DNA of 64,000 bases from Mycteria americana (Eukaryota; Chordata; Aves; Ciconiiformes; Ciconiidae), in contig NC_134365.1 in the NCBI RefSeq assembly GCF_035582795.1, positions 43,442,135 to 43,506,134 of the forward strand. The letters run 5' to 3'. Below the pieces are notes generated by a model. That model made no database searches. It worked only from the letters and a program-made list of their open reading frames with translations, and had not been told where the DNA came from. Every line of letters begins with the position of its first letter. The stretch's first letter is position 1. Below, in pieces: positions 13,861 to 26,235 of the stretch. A program made the translations under genes and the position numbers.

Positions 13861-14084
13861 ATACATTTTTATATACATTTATAAATGCTATATAAAAGAT
13901 GTATTTAATAAAAAAGGAACAAACCAAATAAAATTATTTAGGAAGCGTGCATGCAGTGAAATGTTAGTGTTGAGGTTGAAAACTTGCCTATTGCTTTACA
14001 AAATATCCGAATGGATGTCTGTAGTGATGTGGTCCTTGGTCCTTTTGTGGTCCTTCTGCACCGCTTAGTCCTGGTGCACAGGCA

Positions 14085-14420
14085 GAGAAGCAGTGTGGCT
14101 TGGTGGGTGGACACCAGGCTGGGACCACAGCTCAGCTCAGCTCAGCTCAGCTCAGCCTCTCTTCTGTTGTCTGACTTCAGCCCTTCCACTTATTCTTCCA
14201 GTGAGAGCAGAGTATTCACGGTATCTCCTTTTAGACATCAGCGAATTTGGGCTCTGAACTGTGTTCTTGGGGATTTCACCTCCCTCTTCATTAACCAGAT
14301 ATGAAGCCTAGGCCTGAAGTGAGATGATGAGATTAATAACCTTATGGACATCCATAAAATGGCAGTAATGATACTAATTTTCTTTATAAAGCACTTTTTA
14401 TTTCTAAGATAAAAAGTAGC
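14085..14420 (+). mobile_element. Probable MIR-type SINE fossil
   Basis: The 5' portion (GCAGTGTGGCTTGGTGGGTG at 14090-14109) resembles the tRNA-derived head of MIR elements. The 3' part near 14341-14400, with ATAAAATGGCAGTAATGATA and then TTTATAAAGCACTTTTTA, resembles the MIR core and tail (usual form: taaaatggggataataat, later aaagcgctt). The middle, including the expanded CAGCT repeat, no longer aligns by eye. This is recognition from memory of the MIR consensus without an alignment. Confidence 0.4.
14128..14155. repeat. (CTCAG)n pentanucleotide microsatellite
   Basis: Twenty-eight bases of uninterrupted CTCAG units, starting with a partial CAG and followed by five full units. It lies within the probable MIR fossil and is likely a local slippage expansion. 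Confidence 0.95.
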
Positions 14421-17400
14421 TATTATTGTTTGTAATTATTGTTACAGGGTATAAGGTCCAAAACTTCATATTTCATTTAGTAAATGCAGGAAGCACAAGG
14501 CTATTGCAGATACGAGGAAGTACTGTCTATTTATATAGGCAAATTTTGAAAGGGCACCACTGCATAAAAGCCCACAGGAGGGAGGAAAGGCCACACATAC
14601 TTAAACCGTGACAAGAGAAAGACATTATATGTCTGAGCAAACCAACGGAGATGTTAAAACTCAGAAGCCCCACAGACATCTGCTAGCTTGAACATGCAAC
14701 TGGCAGCTATCATCAAGCCATGCTCTGGTGTGGTTCTTGGCTGTTGCTTGCCCGTATTTTCTAATTCCAGCATGCCTCCTCGGTGTTACTCCTACATGAA
14801 CTGGCAGTGTTGTCAGAGGCAATCATGTCAGTGCGCTGCAGACCACTTTTTCCCTTGTGACGAGGAAGTTAATTTGATGGCTCTTGTTGCTCAAAATAAA
14901 AATGCAGGTTTCATCCATACAAAGCTTTATATTTTGCACTGGGAACACTGGAACTGTGTGAAGGAATCTTCTTCCAGCCATGAAAAGAAAACCAAGTAGG
15001 AGGAAGGTGCTTCCTTTCACTGTAGGGTGATGAGGTCCACAAGCAAGTGCAATGGATACTCCCGGGGTTCAGGGGGAACAGTACTAAAATGTCATCTTTC
15101 TCCAGCAGTCACAGAAACCAGCATGATAAAAAGCAGATTGGCAAACCCCTCCTGGCTTTGGGCTTACACAGACTCTCAGTAGAAAGCTGAAGTAGGGTAT
15201 AATTAATTATCAGGGATAAACAAGCTCTTGCAGTCTGCTATTGACGTGGATCATTTGCTTTAAACAAGACTGTGAATTTTTGAGAATGACGGAGAAGGGT
15301 TACCTTCTCCCCTTTCCCTGGTCCCACGTGATGAATAGAAGCACCTCTTTTTGTACCATCCTCTAACCAGTGTCAGGCACCCTGGCTTCCGTTCTGAAAT
15401 AAACTCCACTAAAAAGACTGTAAAAATCCTGACTAAATATGACTCACGTCTTTTAGTCATGTTCATAAAATCCCCTTCCCATGCATTGACCTTTGCCATT
15501 TCCAGGGATGTGCCTGGCAACAGAGATGCTGCAAACCTCTCGGGGAGGAGGAGCAGGGGAGGACCTGCAAGCTGTGGGAGCCTGTGCAGCACTCAGCAGC
15601 AGCATGGGCATCCTCCGTCGCTCTCCCTCAGCCCCTGGCTCCCTGTGGCTTGTGCTGCTGCCCAAGAGTGATATCTGGTCACGGTTGTCGCTGCTACTTG
15701 CAATCAACCCTGGCAGGAGCTGGGAAGTCTGTCTTTGCGACAGCTGGGGATTTTGCCCATGGAGGTCTTCCCTCCATGATCCTCCCCATGGCAGCTTCTG
15801 CAGCACCTTCACAAGTTAGTTCACGTGTTGGTGGCCTTTGAGTGAGTGAGGGCAGCAGCTGAAACAGAGTTTGAGGAGCCTTTACTTGTCCTTCCTTGTA
15901 AGGGGCTCCTGCTCTCAGTGGACGTCCCCATGATCACAAAGACTTGGCCCTTCTTTCTGGAAACTGAGTCCAACCTGCACAGAGCAGTACTGTGCCTTTA
16001 GTCTCTTCCTTTTCCTTGGGACTCTAGGTTGACTGGTAGCGGATGGAAAAGCTGGCTGTAAAAGTCTCTAAAACTCTTCTTTTTTCTTGCCATGTCTCTG
16101 AGATGCCAGTGAGACTGCAGCCCAGCGCCTGCACACAGACCTCTCAGTCCTCCCGTTTGCTCCCCGTGCTGCGTACGTTAGTGCACAGGCGCTTCGGAGA
16201 GGCACCCCGACCTGCTCCCTTCCCAGGCAAAGTGTGAGAGCTTCCCCCATGGTCCTGTCCTGTAGGGACTCCCCTGTCCTTTGAGGTGGTGGCTTGACCT
16301 TTCAGAGGAGGCTCTGTTCCTGTGGCTCACCCTGCGGGTGCCTTCCCCGTCGGTGATGTTAGCGAAGAGCTGTAGCAGAACTGCATAGCCACCCAAAATG
16401 AGGAGCAAAAGAAAAGGGAAGCATAGAGGCAGGGGAACCACTAGGTCATAGATCCACACGGCATTTTGCAGCCCCCAGAACCATTGACATTTTCAGTGAT
16501 AAATAAGATTCATTGGCATGAGGGGTTAGAGACTTCATTATGAAATATTTAAGCATACACATTAGTTCAGTCGATGGGAATTCAGCCAGAAGGGTGAGGT
16601 TTCCTCAGCACCAGCAGCAGCAGTCCAGAAGCTGGTTTTGCACCACTTTCAAAAGTCCAGGACCCAGCAGCCTGTTTTATTTTGCTGGCACGTAGACTTG
16701 GTACTCACCTTGCAGCAAAAGCCAAGTCTCTTCACTGCTTTCTGCAGCACCTGGAGGAGGCATAAACTCTGTCTCAAGAAAACTCAATACAACTCTGAAG
16801 GATAAGAGGTAACAACTTGTGATAACATGCCTGTAGGCCCAAAGAGACTGATATTAAATACAAGCTTTTAAATCACTATAAAACAATTCTCTGTATATTT
16901 TTTAGTCTTTGCGCTGGCTAATAGCCATGTGTTTTGGGGTACTGAACAGCTGCGCTTTGTCTATAACTTTCATTACCTTTATATCAAAGGACCTGTTTCA
17001 CGGCATTGATAAAATTCCCCTCTCACTTCCCCTGAAACAGACCCCTAAAACTGAAGCCTGCAAACCAGCAATCCATTTGCCCTTGTTCTTTAAGCTGGGA
17101 GTGACATTGCTCTCCTGGAGCCCACCCTACCTCAGGGCTTGCTTTTCAGATGGAAAAGAATACCAAAATGGATGGAGAAACACCCACACTGTTGAGAACA
17201 AAAGAAATTAGTCAAATGCAGCCGTGCACTGAAGTGCCTAAAGAACCCCAACTTGTGAGGCAGCCTCCGACTCTGAGCCCGTAACTCTGCCCTTTGGACA
17301 TGTCTCTCTGCCATCCAGGGGATGCACAGCAACAACATGCAATTCCAGGAGGACGTAGCTGCATTAATGCGGGAGGAAAACAAACAGGGAGAAACTTGTA

Positions 17401-17699
17401 GGGCAGCCTCCCGTGTGTGAGTGGGCATCCTTTAGCAGCGTGCTGAAACACCTCTCGGGAAGGTGCAATGCTGTAATGAATATGCCGACCGCTTGTGACA
17501 ACTGTGTCATTCAGAGCTTTGTCACTCAAAGCTCCCAGATCTTATTTTCTGTAATATGTTTGCCTTGTGGATAGGATTGAACCTAGCGGTGTTCTGTGGC
17601 ATTCAGTGGGGTCAAATCATTGTAAAAAAATATACCTCATCAAGATAACGTTCTCCATTTTTATCACTTCCTTTTCGTTTTTATCTCTGGTTAACTCTC

Positions 17700-18450
17700 T
17701 CTTCAAATACAGAGATGGCAAATTAACTAAGTTAAGTGATTAAATCAAAGATCACCATGTCGCAGACAAATCGTGCTCTATGAAACTTCTTCAGTCTGCA
17801 AATCACCGCCTACCCTCTAGCAATTGGTGTCTGCTAATGTAAAGCCACTCAGTCTGATTAAATGTGACTTTGAGCAGTGGGCGGTTTTGTGCTTGTCTTT
17901 ATGCGTAAAGGTAAATGTCAGCAAAATGAATGGAGCTTTGGGTGTTACTTATGTATTTGATGAACCCCTTATAGTCTCTCTACCAAGTGTATTGTAAGCG
18001 CTAGACTAGATTTATCAGCTGCTTTATAAGGAGCAGCAAGAAACCCAGATTAAAGGTTGCTAAGTTACAAACCAGATAAGACATAGGCGTATTTCCAAAT
18101 TTATACAAACACCATGCCTAAATTCAAGAGAAGCGTAAGAAGCGGTCTGAGCTCAAGAATAGGTTAGCGTGCAAGATGGATTTCTCTCTCTATTTCTCTG
18201 CATGGCTTTACTTCCAGTGATATTTCAAAGGGGCATTACAGCATTCAGAACCTATTACAACATGCCAAGTATGAGAGAAATAATGCCTAATACCCAGCAT
18301 GGGGGCTTTTTAATGGTAATACAAATATTATGCAGCATTTCCCTCCCCAAGTCAAGCTGTGCTTGCCTGGAATACAATCCTCCTACAAATACAAACATGT
18401 ACATCCTGGGCGCACAGGCCCTTGTTACAATGGGGACAAAGTAGAACTGC
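17700..18450. promoter_or_regulatory. Candidate conserved non-coding block
   Basis: The block lacks repeats and simple sequence and is dense in motifs typical of developmental enhancers. These include a TCF/LEF-type ATCAAAG at 17744-17750 and homeodomain-type ATTA cores near 17728-17743 and 17856-17865. The appearance of conservation is a judgement by eye; no alignment was made. Confidence 0.25.
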
Positions 18451-21400
18451 CTTCACACACAGATAACATAGACGTTAATCCGACGATTGAAGAAATGGGA
18501 TTTTGAACTGTGCAAATTCCAGTTCAAAGGAGGGATCCTTCTCAGTATAGATGTCTTTGTTATCAGCCCATGTTTAGCTAATAAATGGTGTATTAAAAAT
18601 GGCACGGCTGTGAGTGGCTCACATATATATTACTGGGTTTGGAGCGGTCCAAAATTACAGCTTCCAGCACTGGAGAAGCTGTTAGGAGAAGCTTGCACGC
18701 ACCGCACAGGGAAGCAGTGCACGGAAAGATGGAGTTTTTCTATAGGCAACATGTTTTCAGCCTACTTAAGTTCCTAGGCTTTCTTTTTTCTCATATTACT
18801 AGTCGGCATCATCACAGATGGCTGTGTTCTGAGATCTCTGTGTTTTCTAGTGAGGGAAAAGCCGCTGAAGCGTTCAGCCCCCAGACTGGAGGTGGGGCCC
18901 TTTGGTGTGAGCGCAGGTGTGCTGTCGGGTACCCCGCGGCTGGGAGCCCAGCGAGTTTCCCTGTCAGGATGTGTGCTACAGAGTCGTACCGTAGGAGAGA
19001 GCAAACTGGGTATTTTAAAATACCTGGGGGAGAAATAACTCTATGTTTTGCAGACCACCTTTTGCCTTCAGAAAGGCTAACCAGAAACATTTATCAGATT
19101 ATTTCCTCCATGCATCTACTTTTGTTCAGGAAAAATATTGGAGAACTTTAATTGAATTCCAGCTACATATGGCTTGATGGCTAGAAAAGTCTCCAGCAGG
19201 GGCTGGCTAGCTGGGCTACAGAAGCACATTGCCCACAGGCCTTTTTCTCATGCCGTTCCTTATCAGGTGCAGGGTCCAGCAAAACGAGGCAGCAAGTTCT
19301 GCTACACCATATTGATGCCTCGAGGGGATTTCCAGAGAAAAGGTCAACTAGGGCTTCTGGCTTCATTCGGGTAGTTAAACACAGAATAATCACCTGCCTT
19401 CTAGACCATGGACACCTCTCAGTTTGGCTTTATCATTACTTGGAGCTCTGCAGCATAATGTCTTAATAAAGCAGAAAGTTGTTAGTGGGCTGTACTTCTC
19501 TTCTTTTTATTTTTTTTTTTAATGTATTTTCATTTACATGACAGAACCACAAAATCCAACCTGAATCCCATCCTTTCTTCTATTTAATTACCAGCACTTG
19601 TCTTTTCAAGCAGTTTTAAGGTAAGGGTAATTATCATGAGAGGAGTTAGGAAGCATGAGGAGTTAGGCTTTTTTTCTAGCTGGGAGCCAAAAAGGTGCGT
19701 TGAAAGCCTTGGCAGGCCAGACTGTAAAACACGCCTTAATGTCATTCATTTATAACAAGAAGAAATGCATGGCTCTAGATCATCTAACAGGAGTTATGTG
19801 CATTACTTGGCCTATGAGCTGTCTGTGCCCCTGTCTGCTAGCCAGACACAGAGTAGCAGGGACCAAAGTCCTGTGTTTTGGGCATTGATTTAAGTCCAGC
19901 CTTGTCACAGGTACTAAATTTACATTAGCTTCTAGCCACAGCAACAAAAATGCTCACTAGAAAGAGCGTGCTTTAATTTGGAAATGCTTTTTCCAGTTAC
20001 ACTTCAGAATTTTTCCTTCTTCTTACAGATCAGTCTTATCATGCTCCATAAAGACGCACTTCCCATCAATTTTTTATTTTCTTTGACATGAAGCCTGTCT
20101 CCCTTCTTAGTTCTGAGAATTATGCCCCAGAGAGAATGACACCTGGTGGTTCCTCTGGACAGGTAGGACCACTGAATCTGCACCAAGCAGTTCACCACAT
20201 GGTACGCACTCAGTCCTCGCTGCTCTGAGTAAAGTCAGAGCTCGTACTTAGTGCTGCAGTCAAATTGATAGTCTTTTGTAATCACTGTTACGAGTTTTTC
20301 TTAGACACACGCTCCACATCTTCCTACCGTTCCTTGCTCAAGGCAAGATACCACCCTGAGAACATCTAGTAGAAAGGAAGCCTGCTACAAGATTAAGTTT
20401 TGGACTGAGCCTTTGAGTCATTAGCCTTTTAGCTAGGTGCTCTGTTTTATGTGTATTTGCCGACAACTTAATCTCTCCCTGCCTGTCAGCTCTTGACTGT
20501 AAAATCCTTCAATCCATGCTTCTGGAGATCTCAGTCATCCCAACAACCAGTGCCACCATTTTAATCTTTTCAACCCCCTTTTGCACATCTGCGGTGGAGA
20601 GCAGATGAGAGAGCAGCCTGAAGAATGAGTTTAAAGGGCTTTTCTGTAGTCATCCTTTAATTTTGTTATGTTACCTGAGATTGATTCTCTCTTTTTAGGA
20701 AGGGAATAATATGGCATTAACTGATATTCCTGTTCATAACCAAGCCAGTGGAAATTCCTTCAGGAATATAAGGAAACTAGGTCCTGCAATTTCTATTTCA
20801 CCAGTACATGGAAGCCAAACCCCAAACCAGCGATGCCATTGGTCATGAAAGAGGTGCTGCCTGAACAGGTGATGCTCATCTTTTCTGCTCTTCAAGTTGT
20901 AACACAGATCTCACAGTCCTTTTTAGAGCAAAATACCTGTTGATTGCAATGGAAGTTTTGCCTGAAGTATCAACTCCTGGATGTCTATGCAGTGAGTGTA
21001 TGTCACGCTAACTACAGAGGCCACATGCCAAAGAACTTTTTGTCAGACCTTTGCATTTAAATTTGCCAGGTCTGGTGATTAAAAGAAAACATGCTTTCAT
21101 TAGTGGCGGGCTGGTTTATATTTAGACCTCTATTTGGAGATTATCATCTAGGTACAACTTCTCCTTGTCCTAAATGGGAGGAGGTACAGCTATATGAGCA
21201 CTGTTGCCTGTGTCTCCTGCTTGTCTCTGGAGATTGTTACAAAAATGTAAACACCATGATACCTTGCAGGAAGACTAGGAAAAAGAGTTTCAGAACATCT
21301 CTGTATATGATTTATCTATATATCTATCGATCTGGCTGTCTAGGTACCCATTCACAAATATTCAAAAATTAATTCATATGACTGTCATTTGGTCAAACCC

Positions 21401-23299
21401 CCTCACTCAGAGTCGGGTCCAGGTGAGTTGTAACAGGTCCAGATGAGTTTTGAATGCCCAGGAAATAAAAGATTTCACAGCCTGTCTGAGTTGCTGTTGT
21501 AATGTTTGAACACCATGATAAAAAATGTTTCTACCTTGGAAATAGACATTTCTTTTGCTGCAGCTTGTGCACATTGCCTTTTGTGCTTCCATCAGGTACC
21601 TCCAAGAAGTGTCTGTCCCCATCTTCTTTCTGCCCTCCCATTGTGTTGTTAAAGGTCTCTTTCTTTGTTTTTTTCCTTCTTTCTTCTGCCAGATTTTTCT
21701 CTTAGAAGAGATTTAATCTCTTCCCTGTCTTAGTCCCCTTTTGAAATCCTTTGTCCTTAGCTGTGGCTATGTAGAAGTACATGGACTTCAGTGAATTCAG
21801 TGAGCCCAAATTTAGTCACAGGACCTTACTGTGATGTGTATATTATTCTTAAATTACTTTTTTACATTTTACTTTTTGCAATTCTCCCTCATCTCTTCTA
21901 AATTAACCCAGAAGCTTTTAAACCTCCAAAGGAGCAGCACAGCGAAGTGCTAAAACAACAGTGGCCTTTAAAGCTCCTTCCCTTCATACCCATCTTCTCT
22001 TTCCTGCTCCCTAGAAAAACCAAGGCTTTGTGAAGGATGAAATCCCATGGGGAGGCTGATGTGGGGATTATGACAACAAATCTGATGGGGCAGTTGCTGC
22101 CACTTCTGAAGTGAGGTCTGCACTGCAGCTTTTTTTAAATCCCATAAAGACCAAAGTCATTTGGGGCTGGATTGATTTTGATTAACTGTGCTTGTCTAGC
22201 TTGAATTTCATGCCCAAAGTTCAGTCACCTAGGGTCTTTTCTAATTCACGGCCTTACTGGTGAGTCAGTCATCTTGCAGGTTGCCTTCCTTTTCCATTGA
22301 TTGCGTAGCAAACAAGCTGAGATGAGATTTGCCATTTTTAGGCAGCTAACTTTAGAAGAGATGAATCACACCTCACTAGTGTGGTGGCTTTTTCCTGTCA
22401 TGAGTCCTGTACGAGTTGAATCCCTGCGTCCCTTAAATTACCCCTGTAACTTAACTGGCTTTTATGAGGTTCCCTGGCCCAGATGCAAAACTCAAGTGAG
22501 TGAGTGATGTCCGATGTGACCCACATTGGACCAAATACAAATGCATGCTTATGGAACAAGAGAAATACTCCACACGCAAAGCCCCCTATCTAAACATACT
22601 CCTATGGAGTTTTATTTATGATTTACTATATTTTCAGAAAATCTCACAGTACTTTATAAATTACACCATAGGAGATTACAGTGTGTGCACTCTAACCTAA
22701 ACACTGTGATTTACAGAGAGGTTGGAACTCGTTACGGAAAACAGAGCTGAATGGAAGAGGAGAACGAGGTCCACAACTAAGGAAAAGGAGCAGGAATTAG
22801 CATGCATCTTTCCAGCATTAACTGTGGTAAAGCCACAGAGATGTAGCACAGCTCTATTCCACTTTCATGTGATTGTATTCACCAGCAGCGGAGGTAACAG
22901 CAGTGTTTTCAAAGGTACATGAGAAATTCCAAAAGACTTTATTTTTGAAAGGTGCCAAACCAGAAAATTCAAATCTATACAGGCTGTGGCAAAACAGATA
23001 TACAGTGACTGAGAGGTGTAGAGGTATAGCTTTTTAGATTCACTGCAAATGGGGAAAATAAACTTTCACTGTATATATCTAGTCTGTCTAATTTTCCACG
23101 TAAGGTGCATTTTCATACTCTGCCTACACACTCATACGACATTTATTATGTATCTGTTGAAAACAAAGAAGCCGCACGCAGACACACAGACACCCCCCAG
23201 CCCCAGACCTGCCCCCCAGCCATGGCGTGGGAGCTGCAGCCCACCAGCAGTTCCCTGGGGGGGCTTTAATAGGGAGATGTCGAGGTCGGCTGCTGTATC

Positions 23300-23340
23300 T
23301 GCGGCACATATGCATTCGTGGAGAATTCATGCATAATCAG
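23300..23340. promoter_or_regulatory. Candidate paired POU-type sites
   Basis: Two octamer-like elements lie about 20 bases apart: CATATGCAT at 23307-23315 and TTCATGCATAAT at 23326-23337. Both contain the ATGCAT/ATGCATAAT form bound by POU proteins. They sit just downstream of a short GC-rich segment. The spacing of about two helical turns is suggestive only. Confidence 0.25.
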
Positions 23341-26082
23341 GCCAGCAGGGACATCAGAAAGCCAAAACCACCACGCAGCATCTCCATAACAATATCTAAG
23401 TCTGTGGTGGTTGCTAATATAATGCTGCAGACAGAGAACCACGAGGGCTTGGGACCAGTGGGGAATGTGGGATAACTGAAAGTTAAAAAAAATAAATCTA
23501 TCAAAAATGAGAGACTTCAGCCAAGTTTATGCCAGGAATACAAGGCTGAAATGGGTCTGTTCAGTAACAGACAGACTGAGTCAAAGGTTTAAATTCAACC
23601 TAGAAATAAACCCCCATCATGTTTCCTGGTAATACGCACTAGCCAGGCAAGCAGCAATGATCCCCTCTGCTTGCTGATGAAGCAAAGAGATAGGAGAGTG
23701 AAAAAATCCAGGCTCTCTGGTGCTCCGTTTCCTCTCACTGTCACTGGTTCAGTCCCTTCCCATCTCCTTTTCTCTATTTAATTAAAGCACTTTAATGGCA
23801 ACGCCTATCAACTAGTGGCTTTGCATTCAGCATCTGTATCTCTCGGACTGGCCGCCGAGTCAATCTGACAGATGAGGAGAGTGGTTTGGCTTTTGCAGTT
23901 ATTTAGCTGCAGCCTTTTCACGTCTGCGGTGTGATGCAGAAGTGATGGGAGCCGTTCCCATGCCAGGGGCTTTGGAGGAGAAGCTTGTAACTGAGCACTT
24001 GCCGCTCCGTGTGCGTCCATCCTCTGAGCAAACCTGCTTTACTATCCCTTGCAGTTAACAATCAGCTTTCTACTTTTTTTTTAAACTGTTTGTAACACTC
24101 TATCCCTGGTAAGGAAACTTTTCAATAGTGTTTTTTCCTCTGTTTGTTTTTTTTTTTAAATATAATTTGCAAACAATACAGATCACTGTACTCCAGGGAA
24201 AGGTAGTTATGGGAGAGGAGTAGGGGATTTGTGTATTGTTTTAAGAGGGAAAAGGATGTCATAAGCAGTATCGTGAGAAAAACAAATAACTGCAGATCTT
24301 TAGATACTATTGGCCAAAAAACAAGACCAGGAAACCAGTTCTGAACTGGGGAGGTACCATGCATGGGGCTGTTGAATAAATAAAATGATTTTTTTTCTGA
24401 ACACATTCAGTAACACCGACTAGCTGCTGATGTCCAAGTAAAAGTGATACAGATAGAAACAAGCTCCGACTATTTTATTCTTCATGTAGAGCTGTCATGC
24501 GTCAAAGAACTGCATATACATCAGTGAAGTCTCTTGACACCACACTGGGCAAATGAGCATTACAGCAGATGGGTAAAACGAGACTTAAAGAGGCTGAACA
24601 GAAGTGGCCTCCCTGGAAATACAGCTCAGCAGCCTCCTGCTCAGATAAACATCCTCAGCCTCTTTCTCCATCCTCCCCTTTGCAGCCGCAACATATTTGC
24701 GGCAGTCACCGCGGGAACGTTATCCTGGGGGACAGGAGCGGGACTGGAGCATCAGACATGGGATCTGCTGCCGTTGCCCCCGTGCCGTGCTGGGGAGCAC
24801 GATGGCAAGCCTCCCACCCTGCTCCCAGCTGTGGGAATCAAAGCCCATGAGATGTCCATTGGAAACAAAAGTAGCCAGAATTATCATCCTGCAAGAAATG
24901 CTGAGAAACCCACTGAAATACGTGTCGCACTGCAAACACATCACTATCTCATGCCTTAGCTGTTAGGATATTTTTAGTCTTACTGAATGCAACCAGCTAT
25001 AAACATTTAGAGTCAAAGTCTAAGATAACTTCTTCAGACAACTCCCCACGCGGCAGTCACCCAGACAGTGAAGACAGTAACTGGTAGAGGGTATGTTTCA
25101 CCACCGAATGAGCTCAGGATGCTGCAGGATTTTTAAAGGAAGCCAATTCCTTGGTTTCACAGCAACCCTTTGAAAAATGACAGTAAGAAGCAATTCTCAC
25201 TCACAGAGAAACCCTCTAGTGCACTTGAAATTGAAATTTCAAAATGGCCATCAGCAAAGCCATCTATCTGAAAGATGCTGATTTGCTTAATGTGCACTCG
25301 AAATATAGAGAGGCAAATTTCATTGCCAGTAAGGTATGTTTTTTCCTCTGACTTTAACACCAAACTTCTCAATCTGGGAAATAATTTCAGTCCTTTGACT
25401 CAGTGTTAGAGAAAATACTTAGTTCTGCGCATAAAACGGATGGAGGGCCAAAAGCTTTCTCCTATAACCTGCAGAAATTGCTGGAGTTACTCCAGGGATG
25501 CATTTAGTCCCTTCTGTTCAAAATTTAAGACCTGCTGTTTTTCTGACAGCGCAGGTAATTGCTACAGCTGGAGCAAGGCTGTATCTCATCGTCTCCGGCC
25601 TCAGCCCCTCCTGCCATTCTCTTTTCCCGCAGCAGAAACACAGTGAATCCCTCAGAACACGCCGAGGGATGCATCCAGTGCTAAATCCTTGCCCGACGGG
25701 AGCTGGTGAGGGAGGTCTCTGCAACCTGTGGCACTTCCCACACTGGTTTCCCTGCAGGAAAGGAAGGGCAAGACCTCACCCTTGGGGGCGGCTTGAGGAA
25801 ATCCTGCAGATTTCAGGGTACCCACGGAGACTCCCTCCCCTCCGCTAGCCCGGAGTGGCAAGGACAAACCCTCCAGTGGTGGGATCAGCTTGAGGGCTTT
25901 CTCCTCCACTTCTCCAGCTCTTACACCCCAGTCCATCTCCTGTTTTCCCCTCGGAGGTTACTGATTTGGCCGCAGAATGACAAGCAACCAAAGGCAAAGA
26001 GCCACCTTCCAAATATGCCAAGGTGAAAGCCTCTGCCCTGGAGAGCTTTGGAAGAAAGAGACAGAAAAGGGGCACTAAGGAG

Positions 26083-26235
26083 ATGATATTAGCTCTGTTT
26101 TACAGCTGGAGACCTGAAGCTGAGAGCTGAGATCTCCACAGTAGTGATTTATGCAAGACCATGAGCTCCCGCAGCCCCACGGCGGGGGATACAAGCCAGA
26201 CCCCTCTGCCGAGTCCTGCTGCGGCATCTCCATCA
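26083..26235 (-). mobile_element. Probable MIR-type SINE fossil
   Basis: The plus strand reads ATTAGCTCTGTTTTACAGCT, then GGAGACCTGAAGCTGAGAG, which matches the reverse complement of the MIR core (ccccattttacagatgagga, then aactgaggcacagag). It is followed by a degraded counterpart of the 'cccaaggtcacacagc' segment near 26150 and of the 'ggattcgaaccc' B-box region near 26186-26200. The order is right for an element on the minus strand. Divergence is high, as expected for MIR in a sauropsid genome. The call is from memory of the consensus. Confidence 0.5.

Larger units (their letters stand above)
8111..14084. other. Non-coding stretch, no gene recognised
   Basis: No recognisable protein, RNA gene or named repeat. 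The 8160-8750 and 11790-12970 parts are more GC-rich and open in several frames at once, including a 221-codon ATG-started minus-strand frame at 12966-12301. That frame has no domain and its composition follows the local GC content. A pyrimidine-rich CT tract sits near 11325-11353 and is followed by an AG acceptor-like dinucleotide at 11366. Two palindromic sites (9135-9150 and 13833-13860) are listed separately. Confidence 0.6.
14421..26082. other. Non-coding stretch, no gene recognised
   Basis: No frame shows a known domain. The longest frames (170 codons at 18639-19151, 141 codons at 24534-24959) are GC-driven and overlap frames in other phases. A 20-bp-period direct repeat at 21416-21449 contains a perfect-looking splice donor, CAG then GTGAGT, at 21420-21428, but no plausible exon precedes it. 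Two motif-dense blocks are listed separately. Confidence 0.6.

Noticed and set aside
18639..19151. A 170-codon plus-strand frame
   Set aside because: No domain or conserved-looking composition, and equally long overlapping frames exist on both strands.
20455..20520. Possible further MIR fragment (ACTTAATCTCTCCCTGCCTG, then TGTAAAATCC)
   Set aside because: Only a short piece matches and no flanking MIR segment could be recognised.
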